Shown here piece after piece: positions 21,911-34,417 of a stretch of 64,000 nucleotides of DNA. Numbering within the stretch: the stretch's first letter is position 1; every line of letters begins with the position of its first letter. Source of the stretch: Sporobolomyces roseus (lineage: Eukaryota; Basidiomycota; Microbotryomycetes; Sporidiobolales; Sporidiobolaceae); NCBI GenBank assembly GCA_016617785.1, contig JADILM010000007.1, positions 1,364,001 through 1,428,000 of the forward strand, written 5' to 3'. Under the pieces are notes generated by a model. The model was not told where the DNA came from, made no database searches, and saw nothing but the letters and a program-made list of their open reading frames with translations. A program made the translations under genes and the position numbers.

Positions 21911-23129
21911 CTCATTTTCGCAAAGAGTGGGCAGTCGTCCTCCCGAAGCATTCAGGCTGGACACAGAGGGAATAAAGATGTCGATATTGAGCTGCAGCCT
22001 CCAGACCCTATCGATAATATGGCTTGTAGAGCGACTGAGCTTGAATTCCCGAAGTTCGAAATCCGAGACTCTCTGTACGGCTCACAACCTTCATTATCTG
22101 GCGAGTCACTCTTGCAGATTAAGATTAATGTCGCTCGGACTGCGAGGGATACCGGTGAGCGCATAGACATATCACGCCTGTCGAGCAGCATATGCCATTC
22201 GCTGCAACTACTCTCGCTCTCTCCGCCGCCGCCTACGGCTGATACACTCGATTCGAGTCCCGATGCTCCAAGTTCGCTTAGCCTATACGTAGCTCGACGG
22301 ACAGGCAGCGCTTAGGGAGCTGAAGAGCAGAGTTGCTCAAATAGCCCATGTTACAAGCACGATCTCACCTCTTCATGTTGGACTTGCCTATCCAGCGAGA
22401 GGGATCTATCGACGAGATAGATTGGAAGGTGTAGAGATGACGGAATTGGCTTATCCATATCAGAACTGAAGTTTCAGCAAAGTGTGGTTGCGATCTCTAG
22501 GCGAACCCTTTAGTTCTGGGCTGAACCGATCGCAAAACCCTCGACATCGCAAAGAGCAGATCAGAGAAGTCTGCCTGTCACTGTCATCCGATCGACACGC
22601 AAGACCTCTCAAGCGAGTGACTCGACGGTCGAGCCCGAAACGAAACATCGAGACAGGTCTCGTAGCCTTGTTCACACCCGTTTCCCTTCGACATCGACTG
22701 ATTTAAAATACGATACACTCATCTGGCGTATCCAGATCGACATGGAGCACTCGTCGCCGATCGCATCGCATTGCTTCACGCTATAGTTCGAAGTGTGCGA
22801 AAAGTGTTTACCCGGAATCTTGAGATCGCTCTCCAAGACGCGCAGAAGGGAAGACTCACACTCGTCGGTGAGGGATACAGGAGGCGACGCAGAGAGGACG
22901 CCGTGAAGAGAGAAGCGCGCTCGAAGAGAAGAAGGGACGAGGACGAAAAGTAATGGTTGTAGAAAGGAGTCGTATTGTATGACAAACAGGACTAAAAAAA
23001 GGTGAGGAAACTGCTTAGGAACTACTGACTGGTATGTACGTTTGTTCTTTGTTCAAAAAAAAGCGAGGGGATTATAAAAGGCGTGAATTATTTAAGGGAA
23101 TCAATCTTCAAGCGATGACGACGACTGTT
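21911..23129. other. Intergenic stretch upstream of CFAP20
   Basis: 1.2 kb between the CFAP20 start and the stop of the next minus-strand gene. It contains several short frames rich in Arg and Ser in both directions; none is recognisable or supported by splice structure. It should hold the CFAP20 promoter. Confidence 0.45.
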
Positions 23130-24789
23130 TTAGATGCGGGTGTTGTCGGTGGTAGTCGAGGTAGTATTGTTGTTGTTACCGAGACCGAGAGTAGACTTGA
23201 GAGTCTCAGCGGGTCCATCGACGGTACGTTCGCAATCTTCGTTTCGGGTGAGGAGGGAAGCATCGTGTTTGACGGTGCTCTTGAGATCTCCGCCTCCAGA
23301 GACGAAGTCCTTGAGAGCCATGGGTTCGTGAGCTACTGACTGGTGGACGATAGGAGCTTCGTGAGTTTCTTGATGAACGGGAACGACTGAAAATTTCGAC
23401 GATAAAAATTGGTCAATTCTGGGGCTAGTGGAGCGTGTATAAGACGAGTACGTACCAGTGTGAGTCTTGTGGTGCTCGTGGGTATCCCTTTCGATGACGG
23501 GTTGAACCAAATGATGAACATGGTGCGAAGTGTTTGTGTGAACTTGCTCTCCCTTATCGATGATAACCTTCTCGGAGGGAGCCTCAGTACGAGTGTCCCT
23601 AGCAGTGTTCAAAGAAGCGAGCATAGCCTTGTCCTCATCGGTAGCAACGTGACGTTCTGTACAAGGGGAGTAATAGTGCGCGAAGTCAGCAAATTAATCG
23701 TAGTGAAGAAAAAGCAGAGGGAAGGGAGAGTAGGAGATCGCCGACAGAGTTGAGGGAAGAAGTAGGAGAGTAGATGAGAGAAAAGAGTAAAGTGGGAGAA
23801 GGGAGGGAATGTAGGAAATGTAACGCGAGAGAGAAGAGAATTTGTAGAAGACTAACCCTTGATGTTAGTAGTAGGGACAACTTTCTCGTGATGTTGCTCT
23901 TGTTGGTGTTGAGTGTCCAAGACAGGTTGGGTGTGGTGCTGAACGTGGTGAACTAAAGAAAGAACGAAGAAAAAAAAAAAATCAGTTTTCGGATACAGAC
24001 GACCGACGAAGCGGAAACGCAATAGAAAAGACTAACCGTGACGGTCAACCTCGCGTTGGCGTTCAATCTCCTCAACTTCGTGGCGTTGATGAGTCTCGTG
24101 GGTAACAGCGGCCAAGTGCTAAGGAACGAAAATATGAGAGAGAAGTCAGCTCGAGTTCGCATCGAAATGTCATATTTTTGAGCTGAAGATCGATCCCGAA
24201 AGGTAGTCAAGAGTGACAGGGAGGTAGCGAGGGAGCGATAGCGAGAGCGAGGAGGGAGGAAGAGGGAATAGAATGAGAAACGAAATGTCGGATGAGGGGA
24301 AAGACAGTAGTTGATCGACCTCTTCTTCTCATACGCGCTTCCAGCTAATTACCCCCGACGTCCACCGCGATAGAAAGTAGTGCAGAGAAGGAAAGAGAGG
24401 CTCACTTGGTGATCGTGAGTGGCTTCCTTCGCATCTCGCTCGTCCAAAAGACCATCTTGCTTAGGTTGCGAATGGTGGTGCTTAGGAGGGTGAGCGTGTT
24501 CCTTGAGCTTTTCTCCTACCGATTCATGTTCACGGTGGGAAGAGTTGTCGGAGGAAAGAGTGGAAGCTCCAGTGGCCGAGGTAGCTCCAACAGTCGACGA
24601 AGGAGTAGCGGTAACGTTCGATCCAGTAGTGGAGTGGGTACCGGTGGAGTGACTAGCATCCTTGGAAGAGTCGTGAGAGAAGACTTGCTTGATCTATAGG
24701 AGAGAGAGATGGATTGAAAAGTCGACGTCAGTGAATCGAGTTGCGATGGAAAGAGAGAATCGACGATTTGGGAGACTCACCTTGTCCAT
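23130..24789 (-). CDS. His-rich repetitive stress/allergen-like protein
   Basis: Six exons on the minus strand: 24781-24789, 24406-24693, 24037-24118, 23857-23952, 23456-23656 and 23130-23386, giving 310 residues with consistent phases. The first exon is only ATG plus two codons. The protein is hydrophilic and lacks a signal peptide or membrane segment. It has Ser/Thr/Ala-rich ends and a central part with repeated VHHVQHHTQPVLD and HHVHHLVQPVIERDTHEHH units, followed by VPVHQETHEAPIVHQ. This repeat style (HHxQPVxxxE...H; PxHExxHxAPxVHQ) resembles a fungal family often annotated 'allergen'. The biochemical role is not established; a hydrophilin-like stress function is an inference. A truncated inverted copy lies at 45905-46621. 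Confidence 0.8.
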
Positions 24790-25988
24790 TGTGATAGAAG
24801 GGTTTGTGTGTTGAGTGGGTTGAGTGGTAGTGAGTGAGAGTGCGAGAGAAGTACTGTGAAGTGTAGAGAAGAGAGAGAAGAGAGAAAGAGAAAGAGAGGG
24901 AAGCGATTTCGAGATGCAGAGTCTTTCCCTCTTTTGATGACGAGATTTTAGAGCGTCTTTTTCTTTTCTCACCGCAGGGAGGTCCACAACTAGCGAAACT
25001 CTAGTTCTCCCTCCGTCATGATTGCCAAATTGTCCGACGCGGTGCAAAGGGAAAACTTCACTCAAATTCGGCCTCGACTGCAAGGGTCGGTCGATGGTCA
25101 CCTACGTTGACTTTCAGGGCTCGGCAACAGATGTTTTTGTCTTTTGTGGCCCGCTTGCATCAATCAAGAAACGTCAAAGACACGTTGGCGAGAGAGCTTT
25201 CGCACATCGTCAATGATCTCGGTCCCTGGTCGAAGGACTTGTCGAAGGGGGACGAAAGGAACAAAATTAAGCGTTTCACACGCTATCGTTATAGCCTGGC
25301 AATGAATCATTCTCTTGTCTCGAGTACTGAGACTCATGGTCTCCCTTTCGTTTCAACTCCTGCCTACATGCATCAAAGTCGTCACGTTTCGACAAAGAGA
25401 AACGCAGTTCGATTGAAACCTCGACAACGTCGATCCTCCTTGCAAACTTACGACGATCCTTCTTTGGCTCCGTTAATCCGACCTCGGACAATTCTACGTA
25501 AATCTGAACAGATCTTCGCAGTGCGAAGCAGATCATACCGAGGCTGATTACCTATCTCTTCATTCGAAGATCGAAGAAGAACAACGCTCGGAGTGCTCCG
25601 CGGTTTTGCGAAAGAAGGGAGACGTTCGCAGCAAGCTTGAAGCGCCCTTTCGATATGTTCAGCTTTTACAAACAGCGTCGACAGAGAGCTAAAGAGATGA
25701 TCACCTCGGCACCGAACGCTCCACCTTTCGACAACTTCGCTGATTCCTGAAAACGAGCTTTCGCATTCTCGTTCTCGAGAACTCAACTCTTCCCTGCTTC
25801 GACTATTCAAGCTCATAGCATGTTCAGAGTGTCGCAGAGACCCACAGAGAGCGAGCTGCAGCGTCGATGCCCCTATAATACAGTTGAACTCAGAATCTGC
25901 AAAGTTCACCTTGCGCTCGACGCTCTCGCTCATCTCCATTGAAAAGATCTCAATGATAAACAAACTCAAAGTTACACTAAACTCCAGA
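24790..25988. other. Intergenic stretch, promoter of stress-type gene
   Basis: 1.2 kb between the stress-type gene start and the NUP98 stop. An open frame of 146 codons at 25107-25547 and a 203-codon minus frame at 25448-26059 have no recognisable motif and no splice support. I see nothing else to annotate. Confidence 0.45.
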
Positions 25989-28900
25989 TTAGAACTCCTG
26001 TACTTCGAACGTCCATTTCCCTGATTCCGCTTCGAAATCGACAAACTCTGTTCCCTCAAGATTCCTCAATCTCTTGACATGTTGTTGCACCCTCGGATGA
26101 TCCGCCTCCTTGATCGGTTTCCTTGTCGACTTGTCGAGTGGGAAACAGTTTTCGAGAGTTATCGTAGCTGGTACGTTGAGTCCTTCACCTGGAGGAGGCT
26201 TGATATCTTCATATTCATCGGGGTAGACAGTAGCGTTTCGGTCTTCGAGTCTGACGATACCTCCAAGTAAATCTTCGACCGTATCGAGGGTAGTTAGGTC
26301 GACAGGTTGACTGAAAGCTACTTGACCGAATCCAACTCGGCCAACTACGAGGTCGGTGACTGCGCGAAGTTTGGCAGCCGGGAAATTTCGTAGCGTGTCG
26401 AGGGAAGGAACGGTGTAATAATCTCCAGGTTTGGGCCGAGCAGCAGTCGAAGCGGTAGGAGGTCGACGTGAAGGCCAATCGGCAGTCTTGTTGACGGAAG
26501 GAGAATCAAACGTCGTGTTGCCATCGGCACCTTCGGAAACTGCGAACGATGTCTCCTCCTCGACCGCTCCTCCTCCTCGAGATGCGATGGATGAACCGAA
26601 GAGTGAAGACCGAGCTGGAATTTCGACTTCTGGGTTGAACGTAACTTTCGACCGACCAGGAGTTGCTGCACCATCCTTCGCGCTGGCAGGCGATCCGAGA
26701 GACCTAGCCGACTTGCGATCGATGACGAGCTTCTTGACGCTTGGCCGTGAGACGAAAGCGTTGGGAGAGAGGACGACGTCGTCGGAGAGACCGTTTCCTA
26801 GGCGAAGAGGGGATCCTCGAGCGGGAGTACCGGAAGTCGCAGAGAGAGCAGAAGGACCGATGCTCGAGGCGAAGGAGAGGGGAGATCCGTTTGCTTGTGC
26901 TGGCGAAGAAGTTGAAGAAGTACCGAAACCTCGTAAGCGAGTGATTTTGGTCGAAGATCGATTGATAGGAGTACCTCGGAACGCGGTAAAGATTGGAGGT
27001 TTCTTCTTCTCTTCGACTGGTCGAGCGGGAGAGTTGCCGACACTTGCAAAGAGTGGGTTCGAACCGTAAGCGTTGGGATCTTCGGCGGAAGCATAGGCGA
27101 CTTGTTGTTGTTGACCAGGTTGCTGATTCGTGGAAGCTCCTCCACCGAAGAGAGAACCACCTAGACCACCGGAAGGAGCAGAGGAACCGAAGAGAGAAGT
27201 CTGTTGTTGTGGCTGAGCCTGATTCGTAGAACCGAAGAGTCCTCCTCCTGTCGATTGATTCGATGAACCGAATAACCCTCCTCCGGTAGCAGGTTGAGCA
27301 GGTTTCGAGCCAAAGAGTCCTCCTCCAAGTCCTCCTCCAGTGTTTTGAGCGGGTTGACCAAACGTACTTCCTCCTCCAAAGAGTCCTCCACCGGTCGCAG
27401 GAGCAGGAGCGGATCCGAAAGCTGCAGAAAAGAAGAGTCTCAATTCAGCCCGAGATAACGAGAGAAAGCGAAAGCAAAAGCGAAACTAACCTGGAGCGGC
27501 GCTCTGACCCTGGTTGTTATTTCCGAAGAGTCCTCCTCCAGTTGTCCCAGTCGAAGGTTGTCCGAACGAGAAAGCGGGCTTGGGTGCATTCGCAGCTGCA
27601 GGTGCACCGAAAGCAGGAGCGGAAGTAGTGGGAGCCGCGCCAAAGAGGGGTTTGTTTGCACTCGCTCCTATTCAATCAAATATCAAAACAGAGTCAGTAA
27701 GAACAATTCTTGAGTTGTTGGCGACGATAGGAGTGACTCACCGAAACTGAAAGAAGGAGCAGAAGAAGTAGCAGGTTGACTAGAACCGAACAATCCACCT
27801 CCAGTTGCAGGAGCTGCAGGTTGACCAAACGGATTCGAAGGTTGACTAGTAGCTGCTGGAGTCGATCCGAACAATCCTCCTCCAGTGCTGGCAGGAGTCG
27901 TCGTATTGTTACTGCCGAACGAGAATCCAGTCGTCGCAGGTTTGTTCTGACTCGCTCCGAATCCTCCGAATGCGGGAGTAGAGGCAGGTGCTGCTGGTTG
28001 ACCGAATGCTCCAGTACCAGATGAAGAGCCGAAAAGACCTCCAGTCGAGGGTTGAGCAGGAGTCGAACCGAAGAGTCCTCCTCCTGCAGCAGGTTGCGAA
28101 GTTGCGGGTTGACCGAAAGCACCCGTTCCTCCTCCTCCGAAAAGTCCTCCACCAGTAGTAGGAGCTGCTCCGAATCCAGTCGAAGGTGCGGCAGAGGTCG
28201 AACCGAATGCGGGAGTAGTCGAAGATGATCCGAAAAGACCTCCTCCGGTTGCTGGAGCTGCGGGAGCGCCGAACGCTGGAGTCGAACTAGCTCCGAAGCT
28301 TCCACCGAATCCAGGAGTAGCAGAAGGTCCCTTCCGGTTCGCTTGGTAGTCTTGCAATCGAAGTTCCTGCGAATCAAAACGAATTGAATCAGAATCGAGA
28401 GAAAGGAAAGTATGGAGAGTGGAAGTAACCCACTTCGAACGAGTAGTTCTTGTACTGGGGCATACAAGTGATACTCTGGAAGTTGTGAGGAGTTTGACTA
28501 GCTGGAGGAGGTTTGCCTTCCTCAGCGGGAGGTTCTAAAACTTGAGTAGCTTGATAAGGTGCAGTAGCGGTTCCGTTCGCTGCTTGTTGCTGTCCTGCAC
28601 CGCCGAAAGCGTTCGTCGCGCCGAATCCACCTGTAGCTGCACCTGTGAGAGATACGCCATAATCAGCCCATGCGAGAATTCGCAGATTGAGCGGAACCTC
28701 GACTCACCTCCTCCGAATAATCCACCTCCCGCCGCTGGCTGCTGTTGTTGAGCGGGTTGAGCAGGTTGTCCAAATCCACCAAATCCAGTAGTAGCAGGTT
28801 TAGCAGCTCCAAAGAGTCCTCCCCCAGTTGATCCCGCTGCATTATTCGTGTTTGATCCGAAAGCTGAACTTCCTCCACCTGTGCAGCAAGAATTTCAGGT

Positions 28901-29467
28901 CACACTCTGCTTTTGCGACAGTGACAAGATAATTCGGACTCACCTCCACCGAACGAGAATCCAGTACTAGCAGGCTGCGAATTGGCAGTATTTCCGAATA
29001 ATCCTCCACCTCCCGTTGAACCCGTCGATCCGAAAGCAGGGGCAGCAGATGGGGCTGAGCCAAACGCTGGTGCAGTAGAAGTATTGGCGCCGAAACCACC
29101 TGAAAAGGTAGAACGAATGAGAGTTAGCACTGTGACTTTATGAGCGAGAAGAAGTCGCTATCTCGTCTCGCGTCTCCTGAGAGGGGATAGGAGCTCACCG
29201 AATCCAGTATTCTGAGTAGGTTGCTGAGCGGGAGCACCGAATGCAGGAGTGCTAGTAGCTCCGAATGCTAGAATTCCCAAGTTGAGGAGATTGAAATCAG
29301 CTCTCTCTTCGCGTTCACAGATGAACGGAGTGACGCTTACAAGAACCAAATCCACCTGAAGTATTACCGAACAATCCACCAGTCGCAGGAGTCTGTTGTT
29401 GCTGTGTTTGATTTTGTTGATTCTGTTGACCAAATCCACCGAATCCGGTATTACTCGCTCCAAACAT
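25989..29467 (-). CDS. NUP98: FG nucleoporin NUP98 (stand-alone)
   Basis: Eight minus-strand exons (29341-29467, 29199-29267, 28944-29099, 28708-28878, 28434-28642, 27742-28366, 27491-27667, 25989-27421) give 988 residues. GLFG, GGFG and AFG repeats fill residues 1-700 and are interrupted near 180-260 by a GLEBS-like stretch (SQTPHNFQSITCMPQYKNYS). In other fungi and animals GLEBS binds the export factor Rae1/Gle2. The C-terminal domain (DYYTVPSLDTLRN...WTFEVQEF) is the Nup98/Nup145N autoproteolytic fold. The gene stops exactly at the usual cleavage point, with EF in place of the catalytic HF|S, so no Nup96/145C follows. The extensive FG part would line the nuclear pore channel. Confidence 0.93.
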
Positions 29468-29844
29468 GATGGACTACAGGCAAGATTGTAAAGCCTAGAA
29501 TGGAGTGGGCGAGGTGAGAGGTCGAGTAGAGATGAGGGGGAAAAGAAGGAGGAGGAGGGGAAACGAGTCGACGAGATGAAGAGAGCGAGTGACTGGTTGA
29601 GGGTCCGCGAGAGAAGCGCTTCTGTTATTCTCCGCTGACTCAGGTAAGATTGAGGGAGTCGAGGAAGCGTGCGAAGTGAGACGAGGAAATGACTGACTTC
29701 TTCGAATTGCTCGCAGACTCGATCTTCGCAAAGTTCAACCCTCTCCCTGTCTAACGCTGCTGAGAGCTTTTTAACGACGAGAGAACGAGAAACAAAGAAT
29801 ACATACAATCAAGATATCGAACAAAGAAAACTGAGAACCTGCTC
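29468..29844. other. Spacer: NUP98 promoter and DNA ligase 3' end
   Basis: 377 bases between the NUP98 start and the stop codon of the next minus-strand gene. No additional feature was recognised. Confidence 0.45.
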
Positions 29845-32800
29845 TTAAAGAAAAGTCAAAACTTCGTTTCCTTTCCCCAAATCGCACAACCCAACCTTCC
29901 TCAACGCTTCAACCTTCAAAAACCATACTGTCTTCTTCTCTGCGTCCCCGTCGCTCGACTTTGCCCGAATTGAATCAGCCCACTTGACAGCGTCCTCTTC
30001 GAATTCTTTCTCGACCCAAATCCAACCTGTTCGACATTTGCTCGATTGGTTCGAGGCGGAAGGGAGGATTCCAGCGAACGATACGACGTTCTGAGGGTGA
30101 TGCGTGTAGTTGTCGGGGACCAGGTGAGGGTGTAGAGGCCAAGGAGGAGTGCTATCGGGGGGAAGAGGGGGAAAGAAAGACCACACGTAATCGTGATAAG
30201 GTGAGTTGGCAGGTAAGGCGGGAGGAGCGAGTGCTCGAGCTATCGTAGATGCGAATGTAGGTGTCGAAATAGTGAATCGTGGGGTGGGATGAGAGATACG
30301 AGGTCGTTTCGGTTTCTTCGAAGGTCCACTTGTCGATCGTTGGGGAGTTGCAGTGCTCGTCGAAGCTAGAGGCGGCTCTTCAGTAGTTGTGTGAGGGCGT
30401 TTGGCAGGAGGAGCGAGATACTGAAGGTTGGGAACTGAAGTCGAAGCTGGAACAGTCGCGGCGAGATGAGGTCGAAGGATCCGTTGACTCGGTGACTTTG
30501 ATTCTAGTCTCGCGGCCGGAGAGAGAAGCATCTGTTCGATGAGAGTGAGACGAGATCGCTGAGGCGGAGTGTTGGGAGAACGGCGAGAGAGGAGTCCAGG
30601 TTCAGGAGGATCCGTTCGAGGCGAAGAAGGACGTTGATTCTCGCTGCTAAGGAACATTTGATCCACCTCGACGAGCGAGCTCGAATCGCCGAGAACTCGA
30701 TCCGCAGCCTCCAATCTCTTGACCCATTCTCGCCATTCCCGCTCGTACTTTTCGGCACTCGTTTCCTTCGATCGAGCAGGAGAAGGCGTAACATTCGTCC
30801 AATTCGAGCTGAGCCACCCTGCGACTCGCTGCGAGTCGGTTTGGTTTGGAGTGATTTGCATTGCCTCGCATGCGGTACGTTGTAAGGCAGAGAGCGAGAG
30901 AGGTTCTGCATCCTTTCGATCGAACTTGGTGATTCGAGGCCAACGGAGTTCGTAGTACTGTCACAAGGAATTTCGATGAGCGTATATCAAGGAGCAGTAG
31001 AGAGCAGTAGTACTCACACCACAGCAAGGACTTTGTTGGAATCCAGCTCCGTTCAATTCCATTTGACGAGGTTCAGGAAAAATGATAGTCGGTCTCGTCG
31101 AAACAGATCGAAGGTGATCTGCCAAAGTGAAGGTGAAGCTTGTGCACTGTAATCGACAATCGACGAGAAGTCAATTTCCGACACATCGACAGAAAAAGGA
31201 GAGCAGCTTACGGCTGACTCGTAAACTCTCGAACCTGGAATCTGACGAATCGTTCCATCCGCCAGCTTGTCGAGATTGAAAGGCTGAGGATTACTTGCTC
31301 GAATAGAGTGACAGAGCTTGTTGAGTTGTTCGCGATCGAGTCCGTAAGAAGCAGAGAAGAGGATGTGGTAATGTTTCTTGTTTGATCGCTGTTGAGAGGA
31401 GAATGTCGGTTTCTTGGCGCAGATCCGTTCGGGAAAAGGGCTTACATGTAGCGGTGCGCCGAGTTCCTTAGCTTCGAGACCGACGAAGAACGTTGTATAG
31501 ACCGACGGAGGAACTGACTCAAGGAGAGCTTAATCAGCTCATGCGAGGTGACGACGAAAGCTCTACTCACCCAACAACTCCCTTCCCCTTTTCTTCTGCC
31601 AAGAAGCTCCGACGACGACGAAGTCTAGAGTATCTCCAGCACCAGGAATGAAATCCTTCTTGAGCTTTACCCATTTCTGACCTTGGCGATGATCGTTGTA
31701 TTCGGATGTCAATGGCTTGAGCATCAATCCCTCTGTGCAAAGCAAGTCACGTCAGCAATGTAAGTATGAATGGAATGAATGGGACGAGCTTACCGCATCG
31801 ATCTGTGATGATTTTCGCGAAACGAAGGCGAAGATTCTGTTTTCAAGCTGTTCGTCAGTCAAGTCCCGCTCGGCTGTAGCAAAGTCTGACTCACCTCGAG
31901 AGCCGAGGAAGGATGATCGAAGTTGATGACGACCTTGTCCGCGAGCATGCTCTGTTGAAACCGACGAATCAGCTTGAATCGCTGATTTGGACGGAATGCG
32001 ACTTACAAAACCAGGAATCGGCCGTATGAGCTTCTCGAGTCGAGCTGTTCGTTGCGAATACGGCACTGCAGTAGTCGAGATGTCAAGTCAGAACAGCTCG
32101 AGAAGTAGGGGATAGAACTAACAATCGCAGAGATTCTCCTCCCCCAGAACGAGCGCATCGAACCAAACGATCTTGAGATGCAAATCTCCGTGATGTCCTC
32201 CACCTCTCATCTTCAGACTCGCACTCCCTCCAGTATCACCCGTCTCAGGAGTCTCTTCATCGTTCTTCCTCTTCGTTGATCCCGTTTGTCCAGATCCTCG
32301 ATCAGTTTTCGCGTAGACTAGCTTCCAGAACTCGTCGATCGCTTGCGTATCTTCGTTGAATGGAACCATCTCTCCTTCGAGGACGAGCTTTGTTGGAGGT
32401 GATCGGTACGAAGATGAGGTTTGACGGAGAGAGTGAAGTCGAGTTGCGAGGAGTGAGTGCTGGCGAGATGCGAAACGATCTCCGATGTCGAGGCCGAGAG
32501 AAGCTCGAATGATACTGTACGGCGAAACGAGTCAGTCGAGAGCAGCACGGTGCAATGGGAAGCTTCACGGACGGATGAAGCAGATGCCTAGTCTCCGTAC
32601 TATCTCGTCCGCTCTTCGAGAAGATCTTGATCTGCCTGTCCCTCGGAAGCGAAAGATCAATGTGTATCTGAAGCCTGTCAACGAATCGGATCCTTTCAGT
32701 CGAGCAGATTCCATCCTGATAGAGCGGGATTCGACTGACCTTTCTCCATCGTATTTCGTCTCAACCGCAACCTTTCCAGAAAGGAACTTCGTCGCTCGAG

Positions 32801-34009
32801 AGCAGGTACCAGGTTTCTCCGTCTTCGGAACCTGCTCACGGAACGAGATCAGCGAGATCGAACATGAAACGAGAGCGAAGATACAAATTCACTTTGATCG
32901 GCAATCCCAAGACGGGTGAGACAGAGGGCAGCCCTTGCACTCCCGTACCTACGCACCATGATATTAGCGATGATCAATAAGAGAGGAAGGCAGTGCAAAC
33001 TTACGAAGCCATTCTTCTACCCTCGTTGCGACGTAATCAAGATCCGCTACGCTTCGATAGATCGTCGGCAGCCTAGGATCCCAAACTTGCAGTACCCTCA
33101 TCAAGTCAATCCGATCGTAACAGCTCTGGTTGTATTGAGTGAGCGAAACCGAGACTGAGTTTGAAGGAGGTCGGTAGAGAATTGGTGAAATGTCGCGAAG
33201 GATCAGTTGAATCATGAGTGCGACTTGGGGAGGCGAAAGAGGGCGAAGGAGATCGGCGAGGATCTTTTGCATTGATCGAGCTCGGTAGGAAGGGAGACCA
33301 CGAATAGCTTGAACTATAAAACCAGAAATTGTTGATTAGCGAAAAGTTTTCCTAGCTGAAAGTGACGGTGCTTACCTTTTGCGGCCGAGTACTCGGACGT
33401 GCACGCAAGCTCGTCAAGTAGTTGGTCGACTCTGAACGAGGACGGAAGGATCAGCGAATGAAGCTGGAGCAGAGGAGTAAAAGCGAAAACTCACCTTCCG
33501 AACGTCAACGAATCGTCTCCAGCTCGAAATTTCCCTTTCTTTTCTAGCCACAGCTTGACTTCTTCTCCCAAAGACCCCGTCGCTGTACTACGAGACCCTT
33601 CTGACGGTGCAGACCAACAAGCGAACCTTCCTTCAGCAGCTCCATACAATCTCTCCAACTCTTTCGCGAACGTGTATTCTTGTAATCCATACCTACAGCA
33701 GCTCAGTCTATCAGTTCAGGAGCGACAGCAAGCGCGAATGAGAGCAACTAACCTCCTCCTGGACCCCTCATCAGGAAACAACAACCGAAGGAAGATCACG
33801 ATAGTCCCGTGAGGCAGAGGATCGTCTAGACCAGGTGCATGATTGAGTTTGACCTTGTCTATCCATCTCTTGACTAGCTTGATCTGTCTAGATGGTTGGT
33901 CGCTCTTTGTTGGAATTGATTTGGGTTTAGCGGAACAGTCTGAGATTTGTTTGACGAGGTCTGAGAAGAGTGAGAATGGGATAGGATTCGCGTAGAGTGT
34001 TGTCGACAT
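29845..34009 (-). CDS. ATP-dependent DNA ligase, ligase-IV-like without BRCT
   Basis: Minus-strand gene with about a dozen short exons and roughly 1,050 residues, starting MSTTLYANPIPFS at 34009. The N-terminal helical DNA-binding part is followed by the nucleotidyltransferase motifs: I, ETKYDGER with the adenylated Lys; III, KIFSKSGRDST; IIIa, LVLEGEMV; IV, EGLMLKPL; V, QKWVKLKKDFIPG. Then comes an OB-fold region (GDTLDFVVVGASW onward, and RWPRITKFDR). The motif V and OB sequences resemble eukaryotic ligase IV. The C-terminal exon (29845-30957) is Pro/Ser-rich, then shows a small domain with WSFFPPLP and GWIWVEKEFEEDA; I do not see the tandem BRCT domains that bind XRCC4/Lif1. Fungi carry such BRCT-less ligase-IV relatives; a repair role is inferred. 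Exact exon ends in the middle need transcript support. Confidence 0.82.
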
Positions 34010-34417
34010 TCACACGCGAACCCTTTCACAAGAGTGAAGTGAGATGAAGAACAAGAAGAAGAAAGTCAACTCGATTGATTTTTTGACATTTCGCTCATCT
34101 CGCAAGAATAGCGAGCCAGTTGTGAAACGCTCAATTCAACGAGGGGAAGAGACATGCTACACTGATCCGAATGAGGGCAGAAAGACAGAATGTACACAAC
34201 ACGAGTGAGGCGGGGAGGGGGTAAATCCAAAAGAAGAGCGAGCGAAGGAAGGTATTGCCAATAATAAATAAGGAGAGAGAGGACACGGAACAGACACAAC
34301 AAAGTAGCGATCGATAACGATTCGTCGACGCTAGAGTAGGAGGGGATCTAAGGGGTTATAGAGAGTGAAGGAATAGCTACAAATATTAGGTGACATTTTA
34401 GGGTGAAGAACCGAATC
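34010..34417. other. Spacer: ligase promoter and phosphodiesterase 3' end
   Basis: 408 bases between two same-strand genes. AT-rich patches around 34370-34400 may serve polyadenylation of the phosphodiesterase gene. No other feature seen. Confidence 0.4.

Noticed and set aside
23371..24077. The inverted pair with 45905-46621 as terminal repeats of a mobile element
   Set aside because: The two ends are exons and introns of one gene and its broken copy; the sequence between is ordinary single-copy genes, with no transposase or target-site duplication seen.
25107..25547. 146-codon plus-strand frame between the stress-type gene and NUP98
   Set aside because: No recognisable domain, and it has a similarly long frame on the opposite strand; kept as intergenic.
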